From Streptomyces sp. NBC_01116 (GTDB lineage Bacteria > Actinomycetota > Actinomycetes > Streptomycetales > Streptomycetaceae): 64,000 bases of DNA. The first letter of the stretch is position 1, and every line of letters starts with the position of its first letter. The notes below the pieces were generated by a model. That model had not been told where the DNA came from. It made no database searches and worked only from the letters and a program-made list of their open reading frames with translations. Below, in pieces: positions 14,401 to 23,586 of this stretch. The stretch lies in NCBI RefSeq assembly GCF_041435495.1, contig NZ_CP108644.1, positions 3,519,501 to 3,583,500 of the forward strand, in the 5' to 3' direction. A program made the position numbers and the translations under genes.

Positions 14401-17016
14401 TCAGCCGATCCTGGCCAGCTTGTCGCCGAAGGCCGGCTCCGTCAGATCGCTCTGCAGCACCACCGGCGCCGTGACCTTCCCGGTGCCGGTGCCCACGGTC
14501 ACCATGCCGACCTCGCTCCCGGCCTTGGCGGCGTGGTCGATGCCCTTGCCGTTGTCCGTGACCCTCAGCTCGACCTCCAGGCCGGACCAGCCGACCGCCT
14601 TGAGGTTCTTCGTGGCGATCACCGGGGTCTGTCCGCCGAACCCGTTGTCCACGTACCCGACGACATCGCCCTTCTTCACCACCGTCGCCGAGGTGGCGGC
14701 CTCCTGCGCGTCCTTGATCAGCTTCAGGCTGTTCTGGAGGGACAGCTCCAGGCTGTCGTAGACCCGGCCGGTGCCGGCCTGCTGGCCCATGACCGCTCCG
14801 TAGATCCACAGCAGCTTGCCGTCGACCTTGGTGTTCGCGGACCAGAGCAGGTTGCCGCCCGCCGGGGTGGAGGACCCGGTCTTGATACCGCTCACGCCCG
14901 GCTGCAGCAGGAGGTTGTTGTTGTTGTAGATCTTGCCGTCTATGCCCTCGATCTCGGTCTCGGGCATGTCCACGATCTTCCTGAAGACCTCGTTGCGCAT
15001 GACCGCCTGCGCCAGCTTCAGCTGGTCGGTGGCGGTGGAGACCGTGGTCTTCTCCAGCCCGCTCGGGTCGGTGTACGTCGACCCGGTCATGCCGAGCTCC
15101 TTGGCCGCGTCGTTCATCTTGTCGATGAACGCGTCCTCGGAACCCGCGTCCCAGCGGGCGAGCAGCCGAGCCGCGTTGTTGCCCGAGGGGATCATCAGCA
15201 GCTGGAGCATCTGCCGCTGCGTGAGCTTCTGCCCCTTGGTCAGCGGCGCCGTCGACTCGTCGGGCCGCTTGGACTCGTCCTCGGCCTTCTGGTCGACGGT
15301 GATCGTCTCGCCCTCCTCGTCACCCTTGAGGGGGTGCTCCTGAAGGATCACGTGGGCGGTCATGACCTTCGCGACGCTGGCGATCGGGGCCGACTTCTGC
15401 GCGCCCTCGGAACCGAGCGACCCCACGCCGTCGACCATCACGGCCGACTGGCCCTGGCCGGGCCAGGACAGCTTCGTCTCTCCGCCCTCGAAGGTGTACG
15501 TCGGCTTCGCCGTGAGCTCCAGCGAGGGCTCCGGAAGCGGGCGCATCACCTGCACGATCGCAAAGACGATCAGCAGGAGGAGCACCAGCGGGGTCCAGAT
15601 CTTGACCCGTCGGACGGCGGTCCGGACCGGGGTCTCCGGGGGCGGCGGGGTGTTCGTCAGCTCGGCGAGCAGATCGAGCGGGGGCCTCGGCGGCAGCGGC
15701 TGCTGCCGGGTCCGCTCGGCCGCCGCCCAGGACGGGGCGGCGGGCGCCGAGGAGGCCGGAGAGGCGGCTTCCCCGGACTCCGGGGTGCGCGCGGGCGCCC
15801 CGTCCCCGGCCCCGGCCCCGGCCCCGGCGGGCTCCGGCTTGCGGGGCGCGGGGGCGGACCGTACGGCGTCGGAGCGGAGCGGCACGAACGTGCTCGTGCG
15901 CTCGGCGTCGCTCTCGGGCCTGGTCCCGCTCTTGTCCCCGGGCTTGCTCCCCGGCTTGTCCCCGGACTTGCTCTCGGACTCGTCTCCGGGCTTGCCCTCG
16001 CGCGGTGGGAGCTTCAGCGCGGTCGTCGCCTGGTCGACCCGGTCGAAGGCCCCGACCGGCTTGACCGCCTTGAAGATGGCGGTGGGCTGGTCGACTTCTC
16101 GCTGGTCGGAGTGGTCGTCGGTGTCCGGCTCGGCACCGTCGGCCTTCGGTTCGGCCGCGGCGGTGGACGTGGGGCCGGGGCCGGCTTTCGCCTTGTCGTC
16201 GGGCTCGCCCTTCGACTCCGGCTCCGCGTCCGCCGCGTCCGCCGCCTTCGCCGCGTCCGCCTCGTCCTTGTCGGGCTCCGGCTCCGGCTCCGGCTTCGGC
16301 TCCGACTTCGCCTCGGCCGTCGCGGAGGACCGGTCCTTGGCGTCGGCCCCGGACTCCGCACCGGAGTCCGCGCTCGCCTCGGTGCCCGCAGCCGGCTCGT
16401 CCTCGGCCGCGCCGTCGACCCACGCGGCCACCGCGTCACGCAGCCGGCCGTCCCCGGTCCCGGGCCCGGCCTCCGGATCCTGCGCGGCAGCCGACGCGGA
16501 GGCGTCGGCCTTCTCGGCGTCCGCCGTCACCGCGTCGGACGCCTCCGCGCCCGCGTCCGGGCCCGTACGACCCTCGGCGGCTCCCGTGCCCTCCGGAGGC
16601 GCGGCAGCCTCCCCAGAGGCCGTGGAGGCCTTAGAGGCCGCCACAGGCTCACTCCGCGGCTCGGAGGCGGTCTCCGCCCCGGTCTCGGCGGCGGGCCCGG
16701 CCTCCGGCTCGGAGGAGGTCTCCCCCGGCTCGGTCTCCGGCCCATCCGCCGGAGCGGTGGATTCCGCCTCGGGCTCACGCCCGGCGGCGTCCGCCGGAAG
16801 CCGGGGACGGAACACAGCGGTCGCCGTGTCGGACGTGGCTCCCGAATCCGCGCCCGCATCAGCGCTCGCGCCGGTGACCGCGCTCCCGTCCGCGTCCGCG
16901 GTCCCGTCCGTGTCCGCGCCAGGGTCACGGAACACGGCGAAGCGCGGGTCGCGTTCCTCCGCAGCCGTCCCCGACGACTTCTGCTGCTCCGTTTTGTCGG
17001 GGGACTCGCCCGCCAC
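14401..17016 (-). CDS. D-alanyl-D-alanine carboxypeptidase (S11) with long disordered N-terminus
   Basis: GTG 17016 was chosen for the GAGGAGG site six bases upstream. Of 871 residues, the first ~465 are a low-complexity tail rich in Ala, Asp, Glu, Pro and Ser, with scattered TAIFKAVKP/TTALKLPPR-type motifs; a membrane segment (about 470-490, WTPLVLLLLIVFAIVQVM) follows; and the S11 peptidase domain occupies about 510-800. Catalytic motifs are complete: SVAK near 545, SGN near 611 and KTG near 711. The enzyme trims D-Ala from peptidoglycan stem peptides outside the membrane. The tail would be cytoplasmic and is far longer than in ordinary members. Confidence 0.88.
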   Translation of the reverse strand: MAGESPDKTEQQKSSGTAAEERDPRFAVFRDPGADTDGTADADGSAVTGASADAGADSGATSDTATAVFRPRLPADAAGREPEAESTAPADGPETEPGETSSEPEAGPAAETGAETASEPRSEPVAASKASTASGEAAAPPEGTGAAEGRTGPDAGAEASDAVTADAEKADASASAAAQDPEAGPGTGDGRLRDAVAAWVDGAAEDEPAAGTEASADSGAESGADAKDRSSATAEAKSEPKPEPEPEPDKDEADAAKAADAADAEPESKGEPDDKAKAGPGPTSTAAAEPKADGAEPDTDDHSDQREVDQPTAIFKAVKPVGAFDRVDQATTALKLPPREGKPGDESESKSGDKPGSKPGDKSGTRPESDAERTSTFVPLRSDAVRSAPAPRKPEPAGAGAGAGDGAPARTPESGEAASPASSAPAAPSWAAAERTRQQPLPPRPPLDLLAELTNTPPPPETPVRTAVRRVKIWTPLVLLLLIVFAIVQVMRPLPEPSLELTAKPTYTFEGGETKLSWPGQGQSAVMVDGVGSLGSEGAQKSAPIASVAKVMTAHVILQEHPLKGDEEGETITVDQKAEDESKRPDESTAPLTKGQKLTQRQMLQLLMIPSGNNAARLLARWDAGSEDAFIDKMNDAAKELGMTGSTYTDPSGLEKTTVSTATDQLKLAQAVMRNEVFRKIVDMPETEIEGIDGKIYNNNNLLLQPGVSGIKTGSSTPAGGNLLWSANTKVDGKLLWIYGAVMGQQAGTGRVYDSLELSLQNSLKLIKDAQEAATSATVVKKGDVVGYVDNGFGGQTPVIATKNLKAVGWSGLEVELRVTDNGKGIDHAAKAGSEVGMVTVGTGTGKVTAPVVLQSDLTEPAFGDKLARIG

Positions 17017-17208
17017 CGATGCCTCCTCTTGCGCTGCGGGGCCACCCCGCGCTGTCCGAACCATCTACCAGTGTCCTGTGTGAACCCCTGGCCGAGCTGC
17101 TAGACGAGAACGACATACCTACTGGTTCCCCTACAAAGCAGGCAGGCGCTCTCGACAGACCAATGTGAGAGGGGTCACCCTGTCAGACATCCACGCGGGG
17201 AGGCATGG

Positions 17209-17928
17209 ATGGGCAGGAGCCGCAGAACAATCCCGGAGGAGCTTTTGCTGCTCGCTCTGGACCCGACCACGGGTACCACAGCGCAGCCGCAGTCGCTCGA
17301 CCTCGGCCTGGCCGGGGCACAGCTAGTGGAGCTGGCTCTGGCAGGACGGATAGCCCCTGACGGGGATCGTATCGCCGTGGTGATGCCACGGCCGACAGGA
17401 GATCCGACTCTGGACTCCGCACTGGAGCTGCTGCGCCGTCGTGGCAGCCCGGTCCGGGCGGTCCACTGGATCGGCGGGCCCCGCCTGGGGCTGCGCCAGA
17501 TCTATCTCGCTCATCTGGAGCGGTGCGGCATGGTTCATGCCGTGGCGGGCCAGATGTGCGGAGTGCTGCCGACGACTCGCTACCAAGCGACGGAGACGGC
17601 GATCAGCCGGGACATCAGGAACCGGCTGGACAGCGCGATCCGCACCGGCGTTCCGCCGGACCCGCGGACCGCGGCGCTCGCCGCACTGGCCCACGCGGTC
17701 GGACTCGGCAAGCATCTGTACCCCGGGAACGAGGGGCGCTCGTCGCGCTCCCGGCTCCGGGACCTGATCAGGCATGACCCCATGGGCGGACTCGTGGCAC
17801 ACGCCGTGATGGACGTCCAGAACGGAGTGGCCGTCCAGCCACGCCGTACGCAGCAGGCAGCGGGCGTTCCGTTGCAGCCGCAAGCACAGGCCCGTCGCGG
17901 CAGCATGGCGCACACCGCCGCGAGCTGA
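17209..17928 (+). CDS. GPP34/GOLPH3-family phosphoprotein
   Basis: The 239-residue protein starts at ATG 17209 after GGGGAGG. TIPEELLLLALDPTTGTT, DLGLAGAQLVELALAGRI and a helical core with HALRQIYLAHLERCGMV-like segments follow the GPP34 fold pattern seen in many Streptomyces paralogues; the eukaryotic relatives bind phosphatidylinositol-4-phosphate, and the bacterial function is unknown. The C-terminal 30 residues are glutamine- and arginine-rich and probably flexible. A strong terminator follows the gene, so it appears to be monocistronic. Confidence 0.8.
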   Translation: MGRSRRTIPEELLLLALDPTTGTTAQPQSLDLGLAGAQLVELALAGRIAPDGDRIAVVMPRPTGDPTLDSALELLRRRGSPVRAVHWIGGPRLGLRQIYLAHLERCGMVHAVAGQMCGVLPTTRYQATETAISRDIRNRLDSAIRTGVPPDPRTAALAALAHAVGLGKHLYPGNEGRSSRSRLRDLIRHDPMGGLVAHAVMDVQNGVAVQPRRTQQAAGVPLQPQAQARRGSMAHTAAS

Positions 17929-18001
17929 CCGCACGGACCTGAGAACAGCACAACGCCGCACCGCCGTCAGTCTTCACCGACCCGGTCCGGGAGCCGCACC
18001 A

Positions 18002-18045
18002 CGCACGGGGCAGCCGGTAGTCACCACCACCGGCTGCCCCGTGCG
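18002..18045 (+). terminator. strong terminator after the GPP34 gene
   Basis: A 17-bp perfect stem (CGCACGGGGCAGCCGGT with its reverse complement) around a ten-base loop, 74 bp after the GPP34 stop and before the XRE promoter region. Confidence 0.8.
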
Positions 18046-18182
18046 CTTGCGCGCCCTTCCGCACACCGGTGCGTACGCCCCCGCGCCCCGCGTGTGGCCG
18101 TTTCCCAGCGCGGCCGGGGCAAGGGGTGGCAATCTGCTGAGCAGTAGATACGCACAGCTACATAGCCGGAGGTGCCGTTTCC

Positions 18183-19040
18183 GTGCCGTCCAACGTCAAT
18201 CCCACTGTCAGGCGACGCAGGTTGGGCCAGGAATTGCGCCGCCTGCGCGAACTCAAAGGCATGACGGCCGAGGAAGTGGCGGAGCGACTGCTGGTCTCGC
18301 AGTCGAAGATCAGCCGCCTGGAGAACGGCCGGCGGTCCATCAGCCAGCGCGATGTGCGCGACCTCTGCGGGGTGTACGAGGTCGAGGACGTCCGCATCGT
18401 CGACTCGCTGATGCAGATGGCGAAGGACTCCCGCCAGCAGGGCTGGTGGCACGCCTTCGGCGACATCCCGTACAGCGTCTACATCGGTCTGGAGACCGAC
18501 GCGGAGTCGCTGCGGGTGTACGAGCCCCAGATGATCCCGGGCCTGCTCCAGACCCGGGCGTACGCCGAGGCGTTGATCAGCGGCGCGCTCCCCGAGGCCC
18601 CCTCGTCGGACATCGAGAAGCGGGTCAACGTACGGTCGCGGAGGCAGGACCGGGTCAACGCGCCGGAGAACCCGCTGCGGCTGTGGGCCGTGATCGACGA
18701 GTCGGCGCTGCGCCGGGTGGTCGGCGACAAGCAGGTGATGCTCGACCAGCTGGAACACCTCGTCGAGCAGTCCCACCTGCCGCACGTCACCGTGCAGGTC
18801 CTGCCGTTCGACATGGGTGCGCACCCGGGTATCAACGGCCAGTACGCGATCCTGGAGTTCCCGGACACCGCGGACTCCAGCGTCGTCTACATCGAGGGCG
18901 TCACGAGCGATCTCTACCTGGAGAAGGCCAACGACGTGCAGCGCTACAGCGTGATGTACGAACACCTGCGGGCCCAGGCGCTGAACGTGGAGCAGACCCG
19001 GGAGTTCATCAGCAAGATCGCGAAGTCGTACACGAGCTGA
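18183..19040 (+). CDS. XRE/DUF5753 regulator (Scr1-type pair)
   Basis: GTG 18183 has GGAGGTG at a slightly long but usable distance. The N-terminal 70 residues contain ELRRLRELKGMTAEEVAERL and SQSKISRLENGRRSI, a classical helix-turn-helix. The remainder matches DUF5753: QGWWHAFGDIPYSVYIGLE, YEPQMIPGLLQTRAYAEAL and TVQVLPFDMGAHPGINGQYA. Such proteins pair with small DUF397 proteins and have been described as antitoxin-like regulators in Streptomyces. A short palindrome CTGCTGAGCAG at 18134-18144 precedes the gene. Its DUF397 partner begins 284 bp downstream. Confidence 0.92.
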   Translation: MPSNVNPTVRRRRLGQELRRLRELKGMTAEEVAERLLVSQSKISRLENGRRSISQRDVRDLCGVYEVEDVRIVDSLMQMAKDSRQQGWWHAFGDIPYSVYIGLETDAESLRVYEPQMIPGLLQTRAYAEALISGALPEAPSSDIEKRVNVRSRRQDRVNAPENPLRLWAVIDESALRRVVGDKQVMLDQLEHLVEQSHLPHVTVQVLPFDMGAHPGINGQYAILEFPDTADSSVVYIEGVTSDLYLEKANDVQRYSVMYEHLRAQALNVEQTREFISKIAKSYTS

Positions 19041-19324
19041 CGACCCCGCGGCACCGGATCGCACCGGGCAACCCCCGGCCACACCGGACCCCACCAGCGG
19101 AATCAGGACATCCGCCCCGGCGTCGGCGACGGAATCCGAGGAGCGTTGAGGGAGCGGCGGCGGGATAGTACACCGCCGCCCGCTCGTCACGGAAGGCTCA
19201 ACGGAGAAAGACCATCCGGTCGAGTGAACGGCCATCTCATGGGCGGGGCTTGGCGAGTAGCGTCGATCACGCCAATCGGAATCAGGTTGGTGCGACTCAC
19301 CCAACTCTCTGAACCGGAGTGAAC

Positions 19325-19531
19325 ATGGCAATTCTTCAGGGTGCAACGGACAAGTGGACGAAGTCGTCGTACTCCGGGGGCAACGGCGCGTGCGTCGAGG
19401 TCAAGTCCCCGGTCGCCCTCTCCATCGCCGTCCGTGACTCGAAGGCCCCCGAGGGCCCCTCGATCACCTTCGTCCCCGGTGCGTGGAACGCGTTCGTGCG
19501 CGATGTCGCCACGGACACGATCAACGCCTGA
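19325..19531 (+). CDS. DUF397 protein, partner of the XRE regulator
   Basis: The 68-residue product begins MAILQGATDKWTKSSYSGGN and continues ACVEVKSPVALSIAVRDSKA, the typical DUF397 pattern (W-x-KSSYS, G-x-CVEV, VRDSK). ATG 19325 follows CCGGAG; an in-frame GTG two codons earlier is possible. DUF397 proteins act together with XRE/DUF5753 regulators, and several pairs affect Streptomyces development or behave as toxin-antitoxin-like modules. Direct function here is inferred from family and pairing. Confidence 0.9.
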   Translation: MAILQGATDKWTKSSYSGGNGACVEVKSPVALSIAVRDSKAPEGPSITFVPGAWNAFVRDVATDTINA

Positions 19532-19557
19532 CCACCGCGTCACCGCACCACTTGATG

Positions 19558-19598
19558 GAGCCCTCTCGACCGGTTCGCCGTCCTGGCCGAGGGGGCTC
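19558..19598 (+). terminator. terminator after the DUF397 gene
   Basis: GAGCCCTCTCG pairs with CGAGGGGGCTC (one G-T pair) around a 19-base loop, 26 bp after the DUF397 stop. Confidence 0.6.
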
Positions 19599-19600
19599 GG

Positions 19601-19688
19601 CACGATCCGGCGCCGCACGATCGGCGCCGCAGATCCAGCCCCGTACGATCCGGCGCCGTATGATCCGGCCGCGCACGATCTGGCGCCG
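19601..19688. repeat. six-unit 14/15-bp tandem repeat
   Basis: Six consecutive units based on CACGATCCGGCGCCG occupy 19601-19688, with two units shortened by one base and a few substitutions. The array fills most of the intergenic space between the DUF397 terminator and the convergent EthD-like gene. Confidence 0.7.
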
Positions 19689-19698
19689 TTCCGCGGCG

Positions 19699-20577
19699 TC
19701 ACCGCAGCCGGTCGACGTACCGGTCCGTCCCCGGCACGGTCGGCACGAACGGCGCGACCAGCTCGACCCGCCCGAGGCCGGTCTCCGCGACCGCCGCGTC
19801 CAGGCCGGTGAAACGCTCCTCCCAGCAGCTCCGCGGATCCTCCTGGAGGAACCACAGCAGCGTCAGCCGGGTGTCGACCCCCTCGACCTGCTTCACGTAC
19901 GTCATCCGGTCGCCGGGCAGGGGCGTCGGCCGGAACACCGTGACCATGGCCGCGGGCGACCCCTTCAGCCGCTTCGGGAGATGGCGCGAGCGCAGCCACT
20001 CCAGCAGCTCCGCCCGCTGCTCGGGCCCCTCGGCGTCGACGACCTGGAGGACGAGGCCCGCGTACGGGTGGTCGAGCGCGTGGAAGTCCCGGGGGCCGGC
20101 GGCCCCGTCGCGGTAGACGGTGGCCTCGTGGTCCTGGAAGGCCGTGAACACATGGGTACGGTCCTGGTAGACGCGGCCGTCCCGGTTCAGCCGCTTGTTG
20201 ATGGCGACGGTCCACTTCATGTGGTCGTCGTAGCGCCCCTCCGTCACCCAGTAGGTCGACAGGTAGCAGCCCGCGCCGACCGGCTGAGCGACCGCCGACG
20301 TCTCCGGGTACCGCAGCTCCTGGAGGTCCTTGGTGGCCACCCAGCGGCGTCCGGCGAACATCCACGGCATGGCCGTCGCACCCGCGTAGTAGTGGTCGTC
20401 CTCGTACCAGCGGTTGTACGCGTACTCATGGCCGGGATGCGGTTCGACCATGGTGATCAGCGCGTGCCCCGGGCGCACCCCGTACGGCCCCGCCCCCGCC
20501 AGCTCCGCGTACCGCTCGCTCCCCGTCCCGCCGCCGCTGTCCGTGCCCCTGCTCCCCGTGCCGGCACCATCGGCCAT
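19699..20577 (-). CDS. EthD/dimeric alpha-beta barrel-like protein
   Basis: ATG 20577 is the likely start; the frame continues upstream through sequence that is antisense to the SDR gene and was excluded. After a Gly/Ser/Thr-rich tail of about 30 residues the 292-residue product reads GHALITMVEPHPGHEYAYNR and WYEDDHYYAGATAMPWMFAG, then a second similar half with RSRHLPKRLKGSPAAMVTVF, suggesting two ferredoxin-like (EthD-type) repeats. It is divergent from an SDR gene with one shared operator in between, implying a common catabolic context. The exact reaction is unknown. Confidence 0.6.
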   Translation of the reverse strand: MADGAGTGSRGTDSGGGTGSERYAELAGAGPYGVRPGHALITMVEPHPGHEYAYNRWYEDDHYYAGATAMPWMFAGRRWVATKDLQELRYPETSAVAQPVGAGCYLSTYWVTEGRYDDHMKWTVAINKRLNRDGRVYQDRTHVFTAFQDHEATVYRDGAAGPRDFHALDHPYAGLVLQVVDAEGPEQRAELLEWLRSRHLPKRLKGSPAAMVTVFRPTPLPGDRMTYVKQVEGVDTRLTLLWFLQEDPRSCWEERFTGLDAAVAETGLGRVELVAPFVPTVPGTDRYVDRLR

Positions 20578-20687
20578 CGCCCTGCCCGCCTTCCTCTTCG
20601 GCCCTCGTCCATCCCCTACCGTCCCCTGCCACCCCTTGCCGTCCGCATCCCTCCCGTCCTCTTCCATCGGCTCCCGCATCCCCCTAC

Positions 20688-20704
20688 TCTGACGGTCCGT
20701 CAGA
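20688..20704. promoter_or_regulatory. TetR-type operator (site 1)
   Basis: TCTGACGGTCCGTCAGA is a perfect 17-bp palindrome in the divergent region between the EthD-like gene and the SDR gene, 26 bp before the SDR ATG. The same pattern recurs at 55408-55424, 55470-55486 and, degenerate, at 57310-57326. Confidence 0.7.
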
Positions 20705-20730
20705 TTAACTTCCAGGGCCGGGAGGCGTCG

Positions 20731-21513
20731 ATGTTGCTCACGGGGAAGACCGTCATCGTGTCGGGCGTAGGGCCGGGGCTCGGGCACCGGGTCGCCGGGA
20801 CCGTCGTCCGGGACGGCGGACGCGCGGTGCTCGGCGCGCGTACGGCGGCGAACCTGGCCAAGTCCGCGGCGGAGATCGATCCGGGCGGCCGGCACACCGC
20901 CCACCTCTCCACCGACATCACGGACGAGGCGCAGTGCGAGGCGCTGGCGGCGCTCGCGGTGGAGCGGTTCGGGGGGATCGACGCGGTGGTCCATGTCGCG
21001 GCCTGGGACAGCTACTTCGGCGGACTCCAGGACGCGGACTTCACCACCTGGCAGTCGGTCATCGACGTGAACCTCCTGGGCACCCTGCGGATGACCCGGG
21101 CCTGCCTGCCCGCCCTCAAGGAGCGGGGCGGTTCGGTGGTGGTGATCGGCACGCAGTCCGCGGTGGCCGCCCCCTCCCAGGTGTGGCAGGCGGCGTACGC
21201 GGCGTCGAAGGGGGCGCTCACCTCGGCCATGTACTCGCTCGCCCGGGAGCTGGGCCCGGACCGGATCCGGGTCAACACGGTGCTGCCGGGCTGGATGTGG
21301 GGGCCGCCGGTGCAGGCGTACGTCCGGTTCACCGCGCACTCCGAGGGCGTACCGGAGCCCGAGGTGCTGGCCCGGCTCACCGAACGGATGGCGCTGCCGG
21401 AGCTGGCCACGGACGGGGACGTGGCGGAGGCCGTCGCCTTCCTGGCCTCCGACCGGGCACGGGCGATCACGGGCCAGTCGCTGCTGGTCAACGCGGGCGA
21501 GCTGATGCGCTGA
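20731..21513 (+). CDS. short-chain dehydrogenase/reductase
   Basis: ATG 20731 follows GGGAGG. The 260-residue protein shows the SDR cofactor motif in slightly altered form (VIVSGVGPGLGHRVAGTVV), DITDEAQ, VVHVAAWDSYFGG in place of NNAG, Ser in VVVIGTQSAVAAPS, and the YxxxK pair as YAASKGAL, then IRVNTVLPGWMWGPPVQ. The NNAG change to HVAA is unusual but the catalytic Tyr/Lys are present. It oxidises or reduces an unknown alcohol/carbonyl compound. The upstream operator links it with the LLM/SDR genes at 55-57 kb. Confidence 0.88.
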   Translation: MLLTGKTVIVSGVGPGLGHRVAGTVVRDGGRAVLGARTAANLAKSAAEIDPGGRHTAHLSTDITDEAQCEALAALAVERFGGIDAVVHVAAWDSYFGGLQDADFTTWQSVIDVNLLGTLRMTRACLPALKERGGSVVVIGTQSAVAAPSQVWQAAYAASKGALTSAMYSLARELGPDRIRVNTVLPGWMWGPPVQAYVRFTAHSEGVPEPEVLARLTERMALPELATDGDVAEAVAFLASDRARAITGQSLLVNAGELMR

Positions 21514-21640
21514 CGCACGCGCCACCAGGCCCGCACAGGCACCCCACCGGGCTCGGACAAGCGCCCCGGGCGGCTCCTCCTCGCTCCCTCGCACCACTCC
21601 CGCTCACTCGCGCACGAGGCGCCCTCCCTCTCGACTTCCC

Positions 21641-21670
21641 GGCCGCACGGGACCCGCATCCCGTGCGGCC
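21641..21670 (+). terminator. terminator after the SDR gene
   Basis: GGCCGCACGGGA pairs perfectly with TCCCGTGCGGCC around a six-base loop, followed by TTCGC, 127 bp after the SDR stop. Confidence 0.7.
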
Positions 21671-21958
21671 TTCGCGCGTTGCCGCGCACTCCCTGGACTT
21701 CTCTGCACAGCCTGACGAAGTGCCCGCCCATCGTGTGGCCGCGGTCACGTGCACGACAACGCCCCACAAGGTCAAGAACGAGTAAAATCGTTCGCCTTGC
21801 TGACCCTCGTTCACATCTATGACCGGCAGGCAGCCTTGACCGAGGGCACCGAGAGAGGGTTCAATCCCCGAAGTCCCCGCTCCCGCAAGGGGACGCCGCT
21901 GAACGGCCGTACCGACGAAGTGCGTACCCGTTCACAAGGCGGACCCCTGGAGGGGGAC
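21671..21958 (+). other. leader region of the symporter gene
   Basis: No gene is seen here. TAAAAT at about 21783-21788 is an A/T-rich -10 candidate in otherwise G+C-rich DNA; if used it would give a leader of roughly 165 bases. No clear -35 box or recognised riboswitch was found. Confidence 0.35.
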
Positions 21959-23539
21959 ATGAACAGTCTCGACTGGGCTGTACTCATCGGCTACTTCGGC
22001 GTGATGGTGGCGATCGGACTCTGGTCGCACAAGCGCGTGGACAACGTCAGCGACTTCTTCACGGCCGGCGGCAGGATGCCGTGGTGGCTGTCGGGCATCT
22101 CGCACCACATGTCCGGCTACAGCGCGGTGATGTTCACCGGTTACGCCGGCATCGCGTACCAGTACGGGGTCACGTCCTTCGTGACCTGGTCACTGCCCAT
22201 CGCCATCGGCATCTTCATCGGAGCGAAGCTCTTCGCGCCCCGGCTGAACCGGCTGCGCTCACGGCTCCACGTCGCCTCGCCGCTGGAGTACCTCAAGAAC
22301 CGCTACAACCTCCGGACCCAGCAGGCGCTCGCCTGGTCGGGGCTGCTGCTGAAGATCGTGGACGTCGGCGCCAAGTGGGCGGCCATCGCGACCCTGTTGT
22401 CCGTCTTCACCGGCCTCTCGATCACCCAGGGCATCCTGATCACCGGGGTCGTCACCGGCATCTACTGCACCGTCGGCGGGCTGTGGGCGGACGCCCTCAC
22501 CGAACTGGGCCAGTTCATCATCCAGTTGTTCGCCGGGCTGGCGATGCTGCTCGCCGTGATGAGCGAGCTCGACGGCTTCTCCACGCTGTGGACCGTCTGG
22601 GACAAGCTGCCGGAAGGGCACGCGGACCCGACCGCGGGCCCGTACACGGTGACCTTCCTGATGGCCTTCCTGTTCATCAAGACCTTCGAGTACAACGGCG
22701 GCATGTGGAACCAGGCCCAGCGGTACATGGCCACCGACTCGGCCGCCTCCGCCACCCGGTCCGCCCGGCTCTCGGCGATCCTGTGGTTCGTCTGGCCGCT
22801 GGTGCTGTTCTTCCCGATGTGGTGCGCGCCGCTCCTGGTCGACGCGCAGAAGCCCGACGCCTCCGACAGCTACGCCCTGATGACCGAACAGCTGCTGCCG
22901 CACGGCCTGTTGGGCCTGGTCATCGTCGGCTTCTTCTCCCACACGATGGCCATGTGCTCCTCGGACGCCAACGCCATCGCGGCCGTCTTCACCCGGGACA
23001 TCGCCCCGACGCTCTCGAAGGCGGCGCGCGGCTGGAACGAGCGTGCCGGGCTGATCGCGGCGCGCTGGACCACCGTGGCCTTCCTGGCGCTGTCGATGGC
23101 CATCGCGACACAGATCAACTCGCCCGCGTTCAAGGACATCATCACCGTGGTGATCAAGTGGGTCGCCGGGCTGATGGGCCCGATCGCGATCCCCTTCATG
23201 CTGGGTCTGCTGCGCCCGTTCCGGAAGTCCGGGCCGACGGCGGCGCTGGTCAGCTGGGCCTCCGGCCTGTTCGCCTTCTGGCTGGTCAACTACCCGATCC
23301 ACTGGGCGGTCGAGGGCGGGGTGCCACTCCAGTACCAGGTGTCCGTGCCGCTCGCCGTCTCGCTCGTCCTCTACATCCTGATCGGCTACGTGAAGCCGGA
23401 GGACACCCCGGAGCGCGACGCGCTCCTGACCCGGATCAACGAGGGCGACGGTGACGACGACGGGGACGGCACGGCGACGGCCGCCACGATCCCCGCCCAG
23501 GACGGAGGCCCGGCCCCCGCCCCCCGGCCGCGCGGGTAG
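21959..23539 (+). CDS. sodium:solute symporter (SSS family)
   Basis: ATG 21959 follows GGAGGGGG. The 526-residue protein starts MNSLDWAVLIGYFGVMVAIG and has about 13-14 hydrophobic segments; DFFTAGGRMPWWLSGISHHM is the conserved SSS signature near the first helices, and KTFEYNGGMWNQAQRYMATD is typical of the family. The C-terminal 40 residues are acidic and proline-rich, hence cytosolic and flexible. It imports an unidentified sugar, organic acid or nucleoside-like solute with sodium. It stands alone between a terminator and the convergent glycohydrolase-like gene. Confidence 0.9.
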   Translation: MNSLDWAVLIGYFGVMVAIGLWSHKRVDNVSDFFTAGGRMPWWLSGISHHMSGYSAVMFTGYAGIAYQYGVTSFVTWSLPIAIGIFIGAKLFAPRLNRLRSRLHVASPLEYLKNRYNLRTQQALAWSGLLLKIVDVGAKWAAIATLLSVFTGLSITQGILITGVVTGIYCTVGGLWADALTELGQFIIQLFAGLAMLLAVMSELDGFSTLWTVWDKLPEGHADPTAGPYTVTFLMAFLFIKTFEYNGGMWNQAQRYMATDSAASATRSARLSAILWFVWPLVLFFPMWCAPLLVDAQKPDASDSYALMTEQLLPHGLLGLVIVGFFSHTMAMCSSDANAIAAVFTRDIAPTLSKAARGWNERAGLIAARWTTVAFLALSMAIATQINSPAFKDIITVVIKWVAGLMGPIAIPFMLGLLRPFRKSGPTAALVSWASGLFAFWLVNYPIHWAVEGGVPLQYQVSVPLAVSLVLYILIGYVKPEDTPERDALLTRINEGDGDDDGDGTATAATIPAQDGGPAPAPRPRG

Positions 23540-23586
23540 TCGGCCTGCCCCGCCCCTCGGCCGCGCGGGTGGCGATCCGGCCGGCC

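Noticed and set aside
12742..17103. Very long plus-strand frames opposite the membrane protein and carboxypeptidase
   Set aside because: Highly charged, repetitive translations with no motifs; they mirror the real minus-strand genes, which have ribosome binding sites and catalytic motifs.
19601..19688. Iteron origin of replication
   Set aside because: Units are short, adjacent and next to a terminator, with no replication-initiator gene; simple tandem repeat is the better reading.
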